Assembly: GCA_031772625.1 (NCBI GenBank)
Contig: CM062812.1
Location: 728,846,300 to 728,910,299, forward strand
Source of the DNA: Pinus tabuliformis
Taxonomy: Eukaryota; Streptophyta; Pinopsida; Pinales; Pinaceae
DNA: 64,000 nucleotides
Direction of reading: 5' to 3'
Part shown: positions 45,451 through 56,956 of the stretch, one piece after another
How the letters are laid out: each line of letters starts with the position of its first letter
How positions within the stretch are numbered: the stretch's first letter is position 1
The notes under the pieces: model-generated
The model's input: the letters and a program-made list of their open reading frames with translations, nothing else
Told to the model about the DNA's origin: nothing
Databases searched by the model: none
Translations under genes and position numbers: made by a program

Positions 45451-46041
45451 AATTTATCTCCAAAATCCAAATGTCTCAGCATAAAGTTATACAAAAATTA
45501 CATATCATAAGCCTTCAAAGTCTTGGCTTAAATAGAAGTTTATGAAACAAACTGATCTAAAGTCTCTCTAACAATCATATCTATTCATATCCATCTATCT
45601 AAGTTGAATTCATTCAATCCATCCCAAGAAATATGGACAATCCCATGAAATCACAAAACTGCCCTATTTCCTAGGGATTTTCTGGGTGACTAGTCATGTT
45701 TGACCAGCCTTGACTGGGCCTAATAAAGCTTGTTTTGACCGAACCAAGTGGAATTAGTTCAGTCCTAGTTCCCAAGATTTCCATCCATGCATCTAGCTCA
45801 AGCCCAAGTGTCCTGCAAATATGTCATCCACATAGCTATTACAGGAATTTCTGATTCTATCCAAAATTTGCACTTGAAATCAAATTTTCATAAAAACTTT
45901 AGAAATTGCAAAATTAAAATTAAATACCTGAATATGCATGAAATACATCAAAACGGGATGGATATAATGGAAAATAGATGGAAAATATAAGGATTAAGTA
46001 AGTTTTCTGAAGCAAAAATAGACCAAAACTAAGGGCCAACA
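45451..46041 (-). repeat. Element E inverted LTR arm
   Basis: Reads on the minus strand TGTTGGCCCTTAG and on through the same 590 bp as the forward arm. Its outer end is the right boundary of the whole insertion. The arms are separated by about 645 bp and could form a very long hairpin. Confidence 0.85.
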
Positions 46042-47502
46042 CCAATGTTATCGAGAATTAGATTTCTGAGCCTGATTAGAGAAGCAGACAAGATGTATTA
46101 TAGCTAAATATCAAACTGAGAGAAAAATCTAAGTTGTGAAGGCTCGATACTTCCAAATTAACAACACAAACATGTATTAAAATATGTTCTGAGATTCAGT
46201 ACATTAGACAATCAAAACCCTCATAAGTTCATCACCTCTGGACAGAAACAGGCTAAGTAAAATTACGTGCTCTTTAGAAATAAGAGTGTGTAGTAGTCAA
46301 CCAGAGCCTTTACATGTATATAAATGTTTACATAAAGTTCAAATTGTGCCTCTGTTTCAAAACCTCTATTACACAGAGCAATGGCTTAATCACGTCCAAA
46401 TTTACAAAGTGATGGGTCGAAGCTGCATAAGACAACCCTAGATATCAGATGCATAAAACGATAGAAATGCTTGACCAAAGCTCCAAATGGCGGAAACAAC
46501 CCTACAAGAAATTAATCTCTGAGATTTAGAAACCTCAGCTCTCTCGCCAAAAAACCCTTCTTTAAAACGAAAAGCAAAAGGAGTAAGTACCCGATGCAAG
46601 GAAGGTTCAACCACAGATCGAATCGAAGCCAGATTGAGGGTTTCTCCATAGCGCAGCTGAAACCCCTGAACCTGTAGAGGAAATCTGCCATAGGGGATGG
46701 AAATAGCGTTAGAGACCTTGTCTAAGATAAACTATAGTCATATTCAAAATAGAAAAACCAAAATGATTACAGAAGCACTTACCCTCGCAAACCATGGTGA
46801 AAGCCCCATTGCTAAAGAATGGAACCCCGACAGCACTAAGAAGAATCAAATGTGTTATGTCAGACCAACCCAAAAAAAACCATAACGCCAAAAGACAAAG
46901 AGGGTAGGCAAACATATTATGTCCATGATCAGAGGAACGAGAAGGCATCGAGCCCAAACATGAAACCCTGAACAGAGCTACTCTCGCTCTGGAATGACAC
47001 AAAGACCTGACAGAGATTATACTCCCAAAAAATGATAAAAATACTTCACTAGTGTCGTTTGATGCAGCGAGAAGCTAAGAGCCATTTATGAGAAGACAGA
47101 TCCTGAGGGTAATGTAGGAAGTGGACAGCCCGGAGTACGAAGGATCACCACCTAGGACGAAAGGCCAGAACCATTAAATGAATATGAGCCGTTGGCCAGT
47201 TTTAGACACTGAAGTTGGGCTTTTCATTAAGTATTAAGTCCACTATCATATTGGCATATAAATGTAATTTATTAAAGAAAATCCAAAGTAAATTTTGAAC
47301 GCACATATAATCGATTTTGCTATCAATCACAATCTAGTTGTCATGAACATTAAAGTACTAACTGTTGCTTGTGGTAATAGTTAATAATATACTCGTTATT
47401 TTGATTTATAATCATCAATGATATAAGTATGCCAAGAAGTATAAAGAGACAACATTATGGTTGGAATGGTAAACAATTTTTTTTTATTTAATGATGTGCT
47501 TA
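46042..47502 (+). repeat. Element A 3' LTR, right part
   Basis: After the CCAAT target-site copy, GTTATCGAGAATTAGATTT resumes the LTR exactly where it left off at 37,143, and tracks 30,314-31,780 of the 5' LTR at about 95% identity. Similarity ends at ATGATGTGCTTAA, near the LTR terminus. Confidence 0.87.
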
Positions 47503-47832
47503 ATACATAATACATCACTCGGGTAATTTCCAACATGTGCAATGGGAAAGGATAACAAAATAGGAAATTGCAGTGACCACTAACCTAGCCGAGACAACAC
47601 ATAAATCACGTTGCAAAAGATTCCAAAATAATTGAAATAGTAGGAAGTGGAGGACAAGCATATTAATACCAGATAACCATGGAAGCCGCAATGTCAGGTG
47701 GAGGACACCTGTTACTATCTTATGGTGAACCAATTGGGGAGTTGGCAACTTTGTGATATAGGAAACTTCATGACATGCTCTTGGCTTGTTCACCCTTGTC
47801 ACCGATGGGATAGGATTGACCACCACCACTTG
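47503..47832. other. Short unassigned segment between elements A and B
   Basis: 330 bp that matches neither A's LTR nor B. It continues to the right of B at 58,128 (target site ACTTG). No coding feature is convincing. Confidence 0.5.
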
Positions 47833-48987
47833 TGTAACGACCTGCAGTCCTTGATGTGAGCTCCCGGCTTGAAGTGCAACCTGAACAAGCTCAGACTTAG
47901 CGTGCGAAAGTGTTATGTTATAATACAAGTGTGTAGTAGGAAAGCGAGGAGTTTATATATGTGTGGGACCGTGGAGGAGCACCCACGAGCTGACCTACAA
48001 ACATGGGTAATCCGACATGTATCATGGGCAAGTTTGCGATGGAGTAGGGGCATTGGACGAGTCGGCTTGGGTAGCTCGACTCGCCCTATCGTTGGTATAA
48101 GTTAGCATTGCATTGGAGTCATTTGGCATCACATCTTCGCTCATCCAACAAAGGAGAGGTGCGTGGAATAAGAGGTAGCCGCAGCAAATAAGGAGAAGTC
48201 GCAGCATGGTGATGTACCCAACCTTGGGCGAGGCTACACGAGGAAATGCATTGTCTTGGTTTGGGTGAGGACGCGGGTAGAGGAGCGCCCACCGGTCGAA
48301 GAGTAGGGTGTGCACAGGTGTGGGTGCCCAGTTGTGCAAAGGAGCGCATGACGATGAAACAAAGGCGTGGGTGCTCGGTTTGTGCGACGACTTGGCATGA
48401 GTTCTTGGGTGACTCGGGTGAGTGCCCACCCATCATGCAAGTGTGCACGGTGTGACTTGGTGAAGTGTTGAGATTGCGAACAAAGGTGTGACTCGTGCGG
48501 AGGCGCCCGTGTGTGGCGACCTAGTTACGACGAGGCGCGCCCAAGTTGGGAAAACAACAAGGTGAACAAAGGGTTGGTGAGTCGTGCGGAGGCGCTGACG
48601 AACTGGGAAATCGAGTTTGCTGAAGTTGTGAAAATTGGCTAAGTGTAAATTTGGGGTTTCCGAAGATTTAACTTGTACTTTGTAAAAGTGAAGATTGTAT
48701 AATATATTGATTCGGGTAGACTCATATTGCAGGGAGTTGCCCCTCCCTTTATACTGTTATACTGTTGTGCATTTCTCTTGTATAATGTTACTTATGTGAA
48801 TGTTATGGGCTTTCACTTGTATAAAGGAACACATTAATAATACTTGGTTGCGAAACACAAACTAAGTAGGAAAGTGGAATGTTAGGCGTAGTCTACAATC
48901 GTAAGTATTGGTGAAAAGAAAACGATTGGTAGTGCCGCACCTCACTATAAGCGGTTGGAAGACTACCATAGGTGTAGGGGCGTGACA
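47833..48987 (+). repeat. Element B 5' LTR
   Basis: 1,155 bp, TGTAACGACCTGCAGTCC...GGGGCGTGACA. It is relatively GC-rich for this window. Overlapping short frames on both strands (for example 48,022-48,455) recur in the 3' LTR because the LTRs are copies. Confidence 0.9.
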
Positions 48988-48989
48988 GG

Positions 48990-49001
48990 TGGCATCAGAG
49001 C
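48990..49001 (+). other. Element B primer-binding site, variant initiator-Met type
   Basis: TGGCATCAGAGC two bases after the 5' LTR, one base different from the TGGTATCAGAGC of elements A, R, D and C. Confidence 0.75.
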
Positions 49002-49195
49002 TAATGCTGGGGAGCTGGTGCTGGTATTGAAGCTGATTCAGGGTTGAAGAAGCTTGATAGTTGATGACAGTGGAAGTAGGTACTTGCAGGTGAAGGAAGT
49101 TGATTTCACATACAAGTGGAACAAGGGCTAGTTCATGATTGCAAGGAACTGGTGAAGCTGGGGAATGGTAAAACAGGTTTAGCAGAGGTGAAGCT

Positions 49196-49507
49196 TTGTG
49201 TTTGGGCCAAGCTGAACGACAAGGAATGGCAGGTTTGGAAGAATTCAAAGGGAAGCTCTTGCTTACCTTATACAAGGTGAAGCGGATGAAAGAAGAGAAT
49301 CCCCAGATTCGAAAGGAACTTGAAGTCTTGGAAAGGAATGTTGAAGATGAACTTCTTCAACATGGTTGGACAATGGAGCAAGATGAAGTTGCAGATTGTG
49401 CTAACAAGGAAGAGGAAGCCGTGATGACCAAGGATGTTGCAGATGTGACAACGATGGAGGAAGAACTTGAGATTGATCAAGTTGGACCAGGATCATGCAT
49501 TTTGTAG
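49196..49507 (+). pseudogene. Element B short open frame, unknown product
   Basis: 103 codons, Glu/Lys/Asp-rich with a helical middle (EFKGKLLLTLYKVKRMKEEN) and an acidic end. No known motif. Its position just after the PBS would suit a Gag relic, but similarity is not evident. Confidence 0.3.
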
Positions 49508-51544
49508 ATATGGATGGATGAGGATACTCACATGGAGGAGCCTCGTGATGATGATGATGTAAGTATTTTTGATACTTGTGTTTCATTTGAGCATTTGGTA
49601 GATGGACAGTATGCAGGGAAGGGCAAAGTCAGTTTGTTGATGCTAGGGAGGATCTTACCATGGATGTCTACGATGAGACCTTGTATGGAGAAGCAAGGAT
49701 TGTTGATTGTTGCAAGACTTGTTAGGGTTGTTTGTGACCTTATGGTAGAAGGTACAAAGGCCCGTGACAAGGGAGGAACATGATGATCGTTGTGGATGAA
49801 TGGGTCATGCTTTAGCCACATGGAGAATTAGCTAAGTGCCCGACATGACTCATGGACAGGTTGAAGGGCACACACTGGGATATGATGATACTTGGGTGGA
49901 CTTTTCATGGCTGAGACCAAGAACAAGTCTTGGTGGAACCTTTATTGGGGGAGCTATGATGGAAGGGACTCGTAATGATGATGATATGGTTGGGTGACCG
50001 AGTTCACTAGACCGAAGATTGCAGACTTGGATGGGGATGACCGATTGTTGTGATGGGTCTACTTGGTTGGACTACATGGGAAACTTAGTCATGGACATCA
50101 AGTTGGAGACATGGAGCATGGCAGTCTTATGCAGGGACATTATGCAGGAGCACTTGTAGAGATGTCACTTATGGGCATCCAATGAGGAGTGCCAAGGCAG
50201 GGATGTTGTGCAGGTGGATTGCTGGTGTGACATGGAGATGTGTTACTTATGAGCCGATGGAGAGGTTGTGCACTTATGTACAACAAGGCCATGGACTTGG
50301 ATGGAGTTGTGAGCAAACTATGGAGCATTCCTACTACATGGAGAACTGAGGCATCTTGCAGAGACCTTTGGGCCAAGACTTGCATGCTTGCTGAGATGTT
50401 GGTTGGAGATGACTCATGGAGCTCATGATGACATGAGGTTGTGACTTTACGGATTTCATATATAGTGGACTTGGAGGATCTGAGGCATTGAGGAGCTGAG
50501 GTCAGAGACTTTGATGCAGGATGGGATGCATAATTTCGAGTACATGTATGGGTGTGGCTTGGAAGAGTGACTTGATGTGGAGGATCAATATGAGACACTT
50601 TGGAGTGATGGAGTTACAACGATGATGATGCCTTGGTGACAACACTTGGGCATGGGTTGAGCCAAGACTCAACCACCTTTGACAAATGGGATCTGATTGA
50701 TCTATGATCATAGGCAGCATATGGAGATGAGACAAGTGTATACTTGTCCCTATGGCAGACTTGAGGATGGCACATACAGATATGATGGAGATTGCTTCAT
50801 GGACCTGGATGTGGCACATCAAGAGTTGGAGTTTGATGAGGTGGTCTCTTCATGTTGAGTAGATACACAGATGGATGATGTTGGGATAGATGTGGCTGAT
50901 TTCATGCAGCACATTAGTACTAGACATCATGGACAGCATGTTGCAGATGAGATGAGGACTACTTCATGGACCTGAGCATGGCTTACACTTATATGGAGAT
51001 GGATTCTTGATTGAGTTGAGGATGTGACGGGATGTTCTGAGAAACGACTGGTGATGGCATGAGGATGTACATTCTCATGGTTGGGGTGTGACAGTTGGAT
51101 TAGCTACCCACCTAGTTCAGACATGGGGGTTGGCATGTACAGAGATGTGTTAGCATTTGTTGGAGTATCATGGCAGCAATTCACACAATGACGATACATG
51201 ATGGTCGACACGATATGTTGCAGGAAGCATGTAGCTTGAGATGGAGGGACCAGCCTTCCACGATGGGGAGCAGCATGTGGAGATTGCGACAAGATGGTCG
51301 ATGGTCATGGATTGAGATGATTTCCAATATATGACATACCAATGGGGTGTATACCTTGGTATGGTGATCTTGGTGACAAATGGTTGCCGGGATGAGACAT
51401 GATGGAGATGGTGGTTCTACATATGTTGCAGGGATGTTTGAAGTATGTGGATGAGTTGACATCATGGGTGAGACAGTGGTTGATGATATTGGTGGATGGC
51501 TACCAGGATGGTATGTTGTCGAGGACGACAACAACTTCAGGTGG
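49500..51544 (+). other. Element B interior without recognisable genes
   Basis: About 2 kb rich in ATGGA, GATGATGATG and CATGGA(C/T)TTGGATG-like words and poor in C. Frames are short on both strands. Just before the C insertion is TTGTCGAGGACGACAACAACTTCAGGTGG, quoted here only in part (GTCGAGGACGACAACAAC). C has a related sequence, TTGTCGAGGGCGACAATGAT, in its corresponding place, so B and C are kin. Confidence 0.6.
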
Positions 51545-51549
51545 AGGAG

Positions 51550-52492
51550 TATAACGCCCTCTGGTTGACAGGCGACCGAGCGTGCGCTCCACCACCATCC
51601 GAAATCGACTAAGGCATGACAGAACTGCGAGGAGCGACCAAGTGCGTGATATCTTGCTATATGGACGAGTTGGTGCTCCGTAGTTTATAAGGGCGAGTTG
51701 GGGGAGCTCATCCACGAGCCGACCAGGAGGCATAAGGCAGACACAAAGGTGAATTGTGGGGTGGTCCCGCGCAACGCGTTGGCCAACCTAACAAAGGCAC
51801 GAGATGTTTGATGAATGAGCGTGGTTGGATGGAGTATGGAGGGTCGGTCGAGGGCATGACCTCCACAATAGAGAGCGTATAAACTATGTGATAGACTTGG
51901 CATTCAAACATCAAGCGTTCGCTCTTCAACACATGAGTCAGAGGTGCGAGGTAAAGGAGTAGGAGCCGCGGCAAGGCGCAGGTCTATGCGCCCGCTTGCC
52001 AGGCAGCCTACACGAAGTTTGCACGGTGTGGTGAACGGTTGAGGTGCTGGTGGAGGGCGTTCTAAGGCGCCCACCTGCCGAAACATTGAAACGAGTTTTG
52101 GGTTGCGTTTGGGCCGTGGGTCGTGCACGGGTGCGCCCGTCCAACTCGACAAAGAAGACTTGTATTGTATTTTGGTTAAGTCATGGTGAGACCACCGTGC
52201 ACTCTTGCATGGGTGGGCGCCCGACTTGGGTAAAACGCCGGTGGAGCCAAGCTCCCGGTCACTTGTAAAAATTCTTCATATATGGTAAAAGAATTCTCTT
52301 TGCATATGAATGTGTTCATGTTGTTGTTCTATGATGTTCTTTATTACTGGTTTCCGCACATTAATATGTTATTCATGTTTAAGATGAATGTTAAGGCATA
52401 GTTCATAAAGTAAGATAACAATGGAAGATGTTAACTACTTAGGCGGTGCCGCACCCGGCCAATTTAAGGAAAAAAGAATTGGGGGCATGACA
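51550..52492 (+). repeat. Element C 5' LTR
   Basis: 943 bp matching 56,007-56,949 in length and throughout in sequence, ending GGGGCATGACA before GG and the PBS. Confidence 0.88.
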
Positions 52493-52494
52493 GG

Positions 52495-52506
52495 TGGTAT
52501 CAGAGC
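52495..52506 (+). other. Element C primer-binding site (initiator-Met tRNA)
   Basis: TGGTATCAGAGC two bases after the 5' LTR. Confidence 0.88.
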
Positions 52507-52589
52507 AGGTTCACAGGGAGTGAAGTCGTTGCTTGATGGACGCAGAGAACAGACATGTATGCAGGGGAAAGTTATGGGGAAATCATGGA

Positions 52590-55500
52590 TGAACAGTCTA
52601 GGTTTCATGGACTTGATGGTTCATGGCAAGACCATTCAAGCTCTGGTGGACATTGGGGCCACTCATAACTTCATGATGACACTATTGGCAAAAAAGGTTG
52701 GACTGATGATCTTCCCATCGAATGTGGAAGTCAAGGTAGTGAACTCTAGAGCTAAAGTGGCGGGTTTGGCACATGAAGTGCCTGTGCAGATAAAAGACTG
52801 GAAGGGTCAGTTGGACTTCACAGTGATGGAGATGAACGACTTTGATATGATACTCGAACAAGATTTCTTGAAGGGAAACAGAGCTATTGTTGTCCCCTTC
52901 TGTGATGAGGTGGTGCTGGTTGGACAGTCACAAACTTGGACTTTGCCCACCCATAGGCAAAGGAGGGAAGTCAAGGTGCAGCATGTTTCGGCACTGAGTT
53001 TGGACAAGGCTATGAAGGAGTAAGATATGGAGACATATGTGGTGATGTTCAAGGATGTCGAAGGTGATGGAGTGGGGACACCTGTTCCAGTCGAGATTTC
53101 TTAGGTACTGACCAAATATGTAGATTTGATTCCTGATGAGCTACCAAAGAAGCTTCCACCAAGGCATGTAGTGGACCATAGCATTGAGCTTGAGCCAAGA
53201 AAGAAACTCCCAGCTAAAGCACCTTATCGGTTGTTAGGACCTAAGTTGGAGGAATTGAAACGACAGCTAAGGGAGTTAGTTGATGTAGGTTTCATCAGAC
53301 CTTCAAGGTCCCCTTATGGAGCTCCAGTATTGTTCCAGTGGAAGAAGGATTTGAATGAGCTACGGATGTGCTGTGATTACCGTGCATTGAACAAGCAAAC
53401 GGTAAGGAACATGTATCCTTTGCCATTGGCTGTTGATTGCTTTGACAAGCTTGCAGAAGCCCGAGTGTTTTCCAAGCTGGACTTGAGGCATGGGTATTAT
53501 CAGGTGCGGATAGCTGAAGTAGACGAGAAGAAGACCACGATAGTAACAAGGTATGGTAGCTTTGAATTCCTTGTTATGCCATTTGGGTTGTGTAAAGCTC
53601 CTGCTACATTTTGCACTTTGATGAATGATGTCCTATGACCATACTTGGATTCATTCGTAGTAGTATACTTGGATGATATAGTGGTGTTCAGTGACAACAT
53701 GGAGGATCATAAGAAGCACTTGGCGATGATGTTCGAGGCACTAAGGGAAAATCAGTTGTTCCTGAAGAAGTCTAAGTGTGTGTTCGCTTAGACTGAGATT
53801 CCGTTCCTTGGGCATATTGTTGGTCAAGGGTACATACGGATGGAGTCGAGCAGAATGAAGGTGATCAAGGACTAGGTTGAACCGAAGAATTTCCATGAGA
53901 TGAGGGTGTTTTTGGGCATGACCAACTACCAACGGAAGTTTGTAGAGGGGTACTCCAAGGTAACATCGACACTGACAGACCTATTGAAAAAAGACAAGAG
54001 ATGGAGTTGGACGGATAAATGTCAGAAGGCATTTGATGATTTGAAGAAGAGGATGGTTACAGCACCAATACTGAAGTTTCTGGACTTCGAGCGACCATTT
54101 GAGGTACACACAGATGCTTCTGATTTTGCCATAGGAGGGGTTCTTATGCAGGATGGGCATCCAGTGGCGTACGAGAGTAGAAGTTGCAGGATAGAGAACG
54201 GAGGTATCCGGTTCATGAGAAGGAGATGACTGCAATCATTCACTGTCTTCATGTGTGGAGGCATTACCTGATTGGGAAGCCGTTTGTTGTCAAGACTAAC
54301 AACGTTGCAGCAAGTTATTTTGCATCACATCCGAAGCTTTCTATGAAGCAAGCTCGTTGGCAGGACTTCTTGGCAGAATTCGACATGACTATCAAGTATA
54401 GACCAGGAAGGCACAATGCGGTAGCAGATGCCCTTAGTAGGAAGGGACAACTTGCAGCATTGGAGGGAGAACACCGGGCAACTAGGAGTAGGAGTCAAGT
54501 TCAGATGTCAGAAGAGATGCAGAATAAGCTCAAGGAAAGTGTTGAAACCGATACTTTGGTGCAGAATATAGTGAAGTAGATAAAGGAGGGGAAGACACGA
54601 AAGTTATTTCTACGAGACGGGTTCTTGTTCTTTGGAAACCGATTCTATGTTCCAAAGTCATCTGGGCTCAGGAGGCACCTTTTGAAGGAGTGCCACGACT
54701 CACCATGGGCTGGCCACCCAGGGCAGCGTCGTTCTTTGGCATTGTTGGAGAGAGGATTCTTTTGGGAGAAGATGCGGGAGGATGTAGAGGAGTATGTACA
54801 TACGTGCATCATTTGTCAGCAAGACAGATCAGATAATCAGAGGCAAGGAGGACTGTTGCAGCCTTTGGTGATTCCTGAGAGGCCATGGATGAGTGTCTTG
54901 ATGGACTTCATCACTCAATTTCCATAGGTTCAGGGTATAATCGGATAATGGTCGTGGTTGATCGTTTTTCCAAGTATGCTATCTTTGTTCCAACAAAGAT
55001 ACCTTGTGCATTCGAGCGAACTGCGGAGTTGTTCTTTAAGAACATAGTGAAGTATTGGGGGATGCCATTAAGCATCGTGTCAGATAGAGATCCACGTTTT
55101 ACAAGCAGATTTTGGACCACATTGTTCAAGTTAGTCGGGACAGAGTTGTTGATGAGTTCGAGTTACCATCCGCAGAGAGATGGACAGACCGAAAATATCA
55201 ACGCATTGTTGGAGGACTACTTGAGACATTATGTGACGGCTGATCAGAAGAATTGGCCTAAACTCTTGGATATTTCTCAGTTCAGTTACAATATTCAAAA
55301 GAGTTCTACGATGGGGTATAGTCCATTTGAGTTGGTGAATGGGCAGATGCCGGTTACACCGCATACCATAGTGACAGGAGGTTTATTGAGGAGTCCTCAT
55401 GTGAAGAAGTTCATGAAGGCTTGGGATGAGACCTTGGAGTTGGCACGGTTGCGCTTGCATGAAGCTACAACGAGAATGAAGAAATGGGTTGATAGAGGAA

Positions 55501-55915
55501 GACGAGATGCGCACTTCAGTGTGGGAGATATGGTGTTTCTCAGGATTACCGGGGAGCAGTTTCAGCCAGCCAAGGGGACTGCAAGCAAACTGACACGGAA
55601 GTATGAGGGACCATTCCAAGTGAAGAAGAGAGTTGGGGAAGTTGCTTACGAGCTGGAACTTCCATACTGTATGAACATGAAGCATCCAGTTTTTCACATG
55701 ATTTAGTTGAAGAGATGCAGACTTGATGCTCATCATCCAAAGAGAGCTGAACCGCCGAGAGGACCAGCCAGGATTGTGGACAAGCTAGGACTGGAGTTGG
55801 ATAAGATTTTGAGCAATAGAACTACAGGGATTGGTTGCCACATGAAATGGGAGTATCCTATCAGATGGAAGAATGCAACAAAGGAGGAAAGCTGGGAATC
55901 AGAGGACTCGCATTA
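52590..55915 (+). pseudogene. Element C pol remains (fossil)
   Basis: Protease (LVDIGATHNFM near 52,645), RT (53,126-53,640 and following, with [20 protein letters not shown] and [10 protein letters not shown]), RNase H (about 54,090-54,450, [16 protein letters not shown] and VADALSRK), integrase zinc-binding region (about 54,640-54,840, HPGQRRS, CIICQQDR) and core (54,890-55,500, IMVVVDRFSKYAIF, YHPQRDGQTE). It closes with a GDMVFLRI linker and a chromodomain-like tail near 55,850. It is broken in several places. Confidence 0.88.
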
Positions 55916-56006
55916 GAGATGGAAGAAGAAGATTGTGAAGTATGAACGGAAGATACTGAGGCAGTCGGGATTGTCGAGGGCGACAATGATTTCGAGTGGG
56001 GGAGGA

Positions 56007-56949
56007 TGTAATGCCCTGCGGTTGATAGGCGACTGGGCACATGCTCCACCACTGTGCGAAGTCGACTAAGGCATGACAGAACTGCAAGGAGCGACCAAGG
56101 GTATGATATCTTTCTATATGGACGAGTTGGTGCTCCGTAGTTTATAAGGGCCAGTTAGGGGAGCTCGTCCACGAGCCGACCAAGAGGCATAAGGCAGACA
56201 CAAAGGTGAATTGTGGGGCGGTCCCATGCCTTGGGTGGGCCAACCCAACAAAGGCACGAGATGTTTGATGAACGCGTGTAGTTGGATGGAGTATGGAGGG
56301 TCGGTCGAGGGCATGACATCCACAAAGATAGCGTATAAACTATATGATGGACTTGGCATTCAAACATCAAGCGTTCGCTCTTCAACACACAAGTTAGAGG
56401 TGCGAGGTAAAGGAGTAGGAGCCACAACAAGGCGCAGGTCTATGTGCCTGCTTGCCGGGCAGCCTACGCGAACTTTGCATGGTGTGGTGAACGATTGAGG
56501 CGTAGGTGGAGGGCGTTCTAAGGCGTTCGCCTGCATAAACATTGAAATGAGTTTTGGGTTGCGTTTGGGTGATGGGTCATGCACGGGCGCGCCCACCCAA
56601 CTCGGTAAAGAAGACTTGTATTGTATTTTGGTTAAGTCATGGTGAGACCACCGTGCGCTCTTTCATGGGTGGGCGCCCGACTTGGGTAAAACACCGGTGG
56701 AGCCAAGCTCCCGGTCACTTGTAAAAATTCTTCATATATAATAAAATAATTCTCTTTGCATATGAATGTGTTCATGCTGTTGTTCTATGATGTTCTCATA
56801 TTAATGGTTTCCACACATTAATATGTTATTCATGTTTAAGATGAATGTTAAGGTGTAGTTCGTAAAGTAAGCTAACAATGGAAGATGCTAACTACTTAGG
56901 CGGTGCCACACCCAGCCAATTTAAGGAAAAAGGAATTAGGGGCGTGACA
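56007..56949 (+). repeat. Element C 3' LTR
   Basis: 943 bp, TGTAATGCCCTGCGG...GGGGCGTGACA, directly after the GAGTGGGGGAGGA polypurine tract. Confidence 0.9.
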
Positions 56950-56956
56950 AGGAGGA

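Larger units (their letters stand above)
37144..46041 (+). mobile_element. Element E: LTR-type element with unmatched ends and inverted LTR arms, carrying element D
   Basis: 8,898 bp bounded by TGTTGAGC... and ...GGGCCAACA with a perfect 5-bp TSD CCAAT (37,139-37,143 and 46,042-46,046). It is inserted in A's 3' LTR. The interior is plus-oriented: a repetitive leader, a 212-codon frame (40,065-40,703), element D, a Lys/Glu-rich coiled-coil-like segment (43,640-44,170) and a polypurine tract. An LTR begins at 44,214 (TGTTGGCCC). The right end is an inverted copy of the first 592 bp of that LTR. The left end does not resemble it, so this is not a simple two-LTR insertion. I see no RT or integrase, so it is probably non-autonomous. 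It looks broken, with several breaks. Confidence 0.75.
23036..47502 (+). mobile_element. Element A: old Ty3/gypsy retrotransposon with long LTRs, host to nested insertions
   Basis: LTR sequence lies on both sides of a gypsy interior (31,796-36,310). The 5' LTR runs from roughly 23.0 kb to 31,795 and is split by element R. The 3' LTR starts at 36,311 and continues at 46,047-47,502 after element E. The LTR is about 2.5-2.9 kb once insertions are discounted. Long LTRs and an initiator-Met PBS suggest a Tekay/Del-like chromovirus (inference). Over about 290 bp compared, the LTRs differ at about 5% of sites, so A is older than R and D. The outer left boundary is uncertain and no TSD was identified. 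It is heavily broken, with on the order of ten breaks. Confidence 0.8.
51550..56949 (+). mobile_element. Element C: Ty3/gypsy chromovirus nested in element B
   Basis: 5,400 bp with 943-bp LTRs (51,550-52,492 and 56,007-56,949) and TSD AGGAG (51,545-51,549 and 56,950-56,954). It has an initiator-Met PBS and polypurine tract GAGTGGGGGAGGA. The parts seen are protease, RT, RNase H, integrase and a chromodomain-like tail; I did not recognise a Gag. LTR differences are around a tenth of sites in the first 300 bp, many at CpG, so it is fairly old. It is broken, with about five or more breaks. It lies two bases from the start of B's 3' LTR. Confidence 0.88.

Noticed and set aside
44214-46041. Calling the whole stretch a simple 3' LTR of element E
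   Set aside because: An ordinary LTR pair would be identical at both ends of the insertion, but the left end at 37,144 does not match.
48022-48455. Overlapping frames on both strands, repeated at 57,323-57,722
   Set aside because: GC-richer LTR sequence of element B present twice. No motif and no codon pattern.
51708-52152. Minus-strand frames repeated at 56,155-56,596
   Set aside because: They are LTR copies of element C, not genes.
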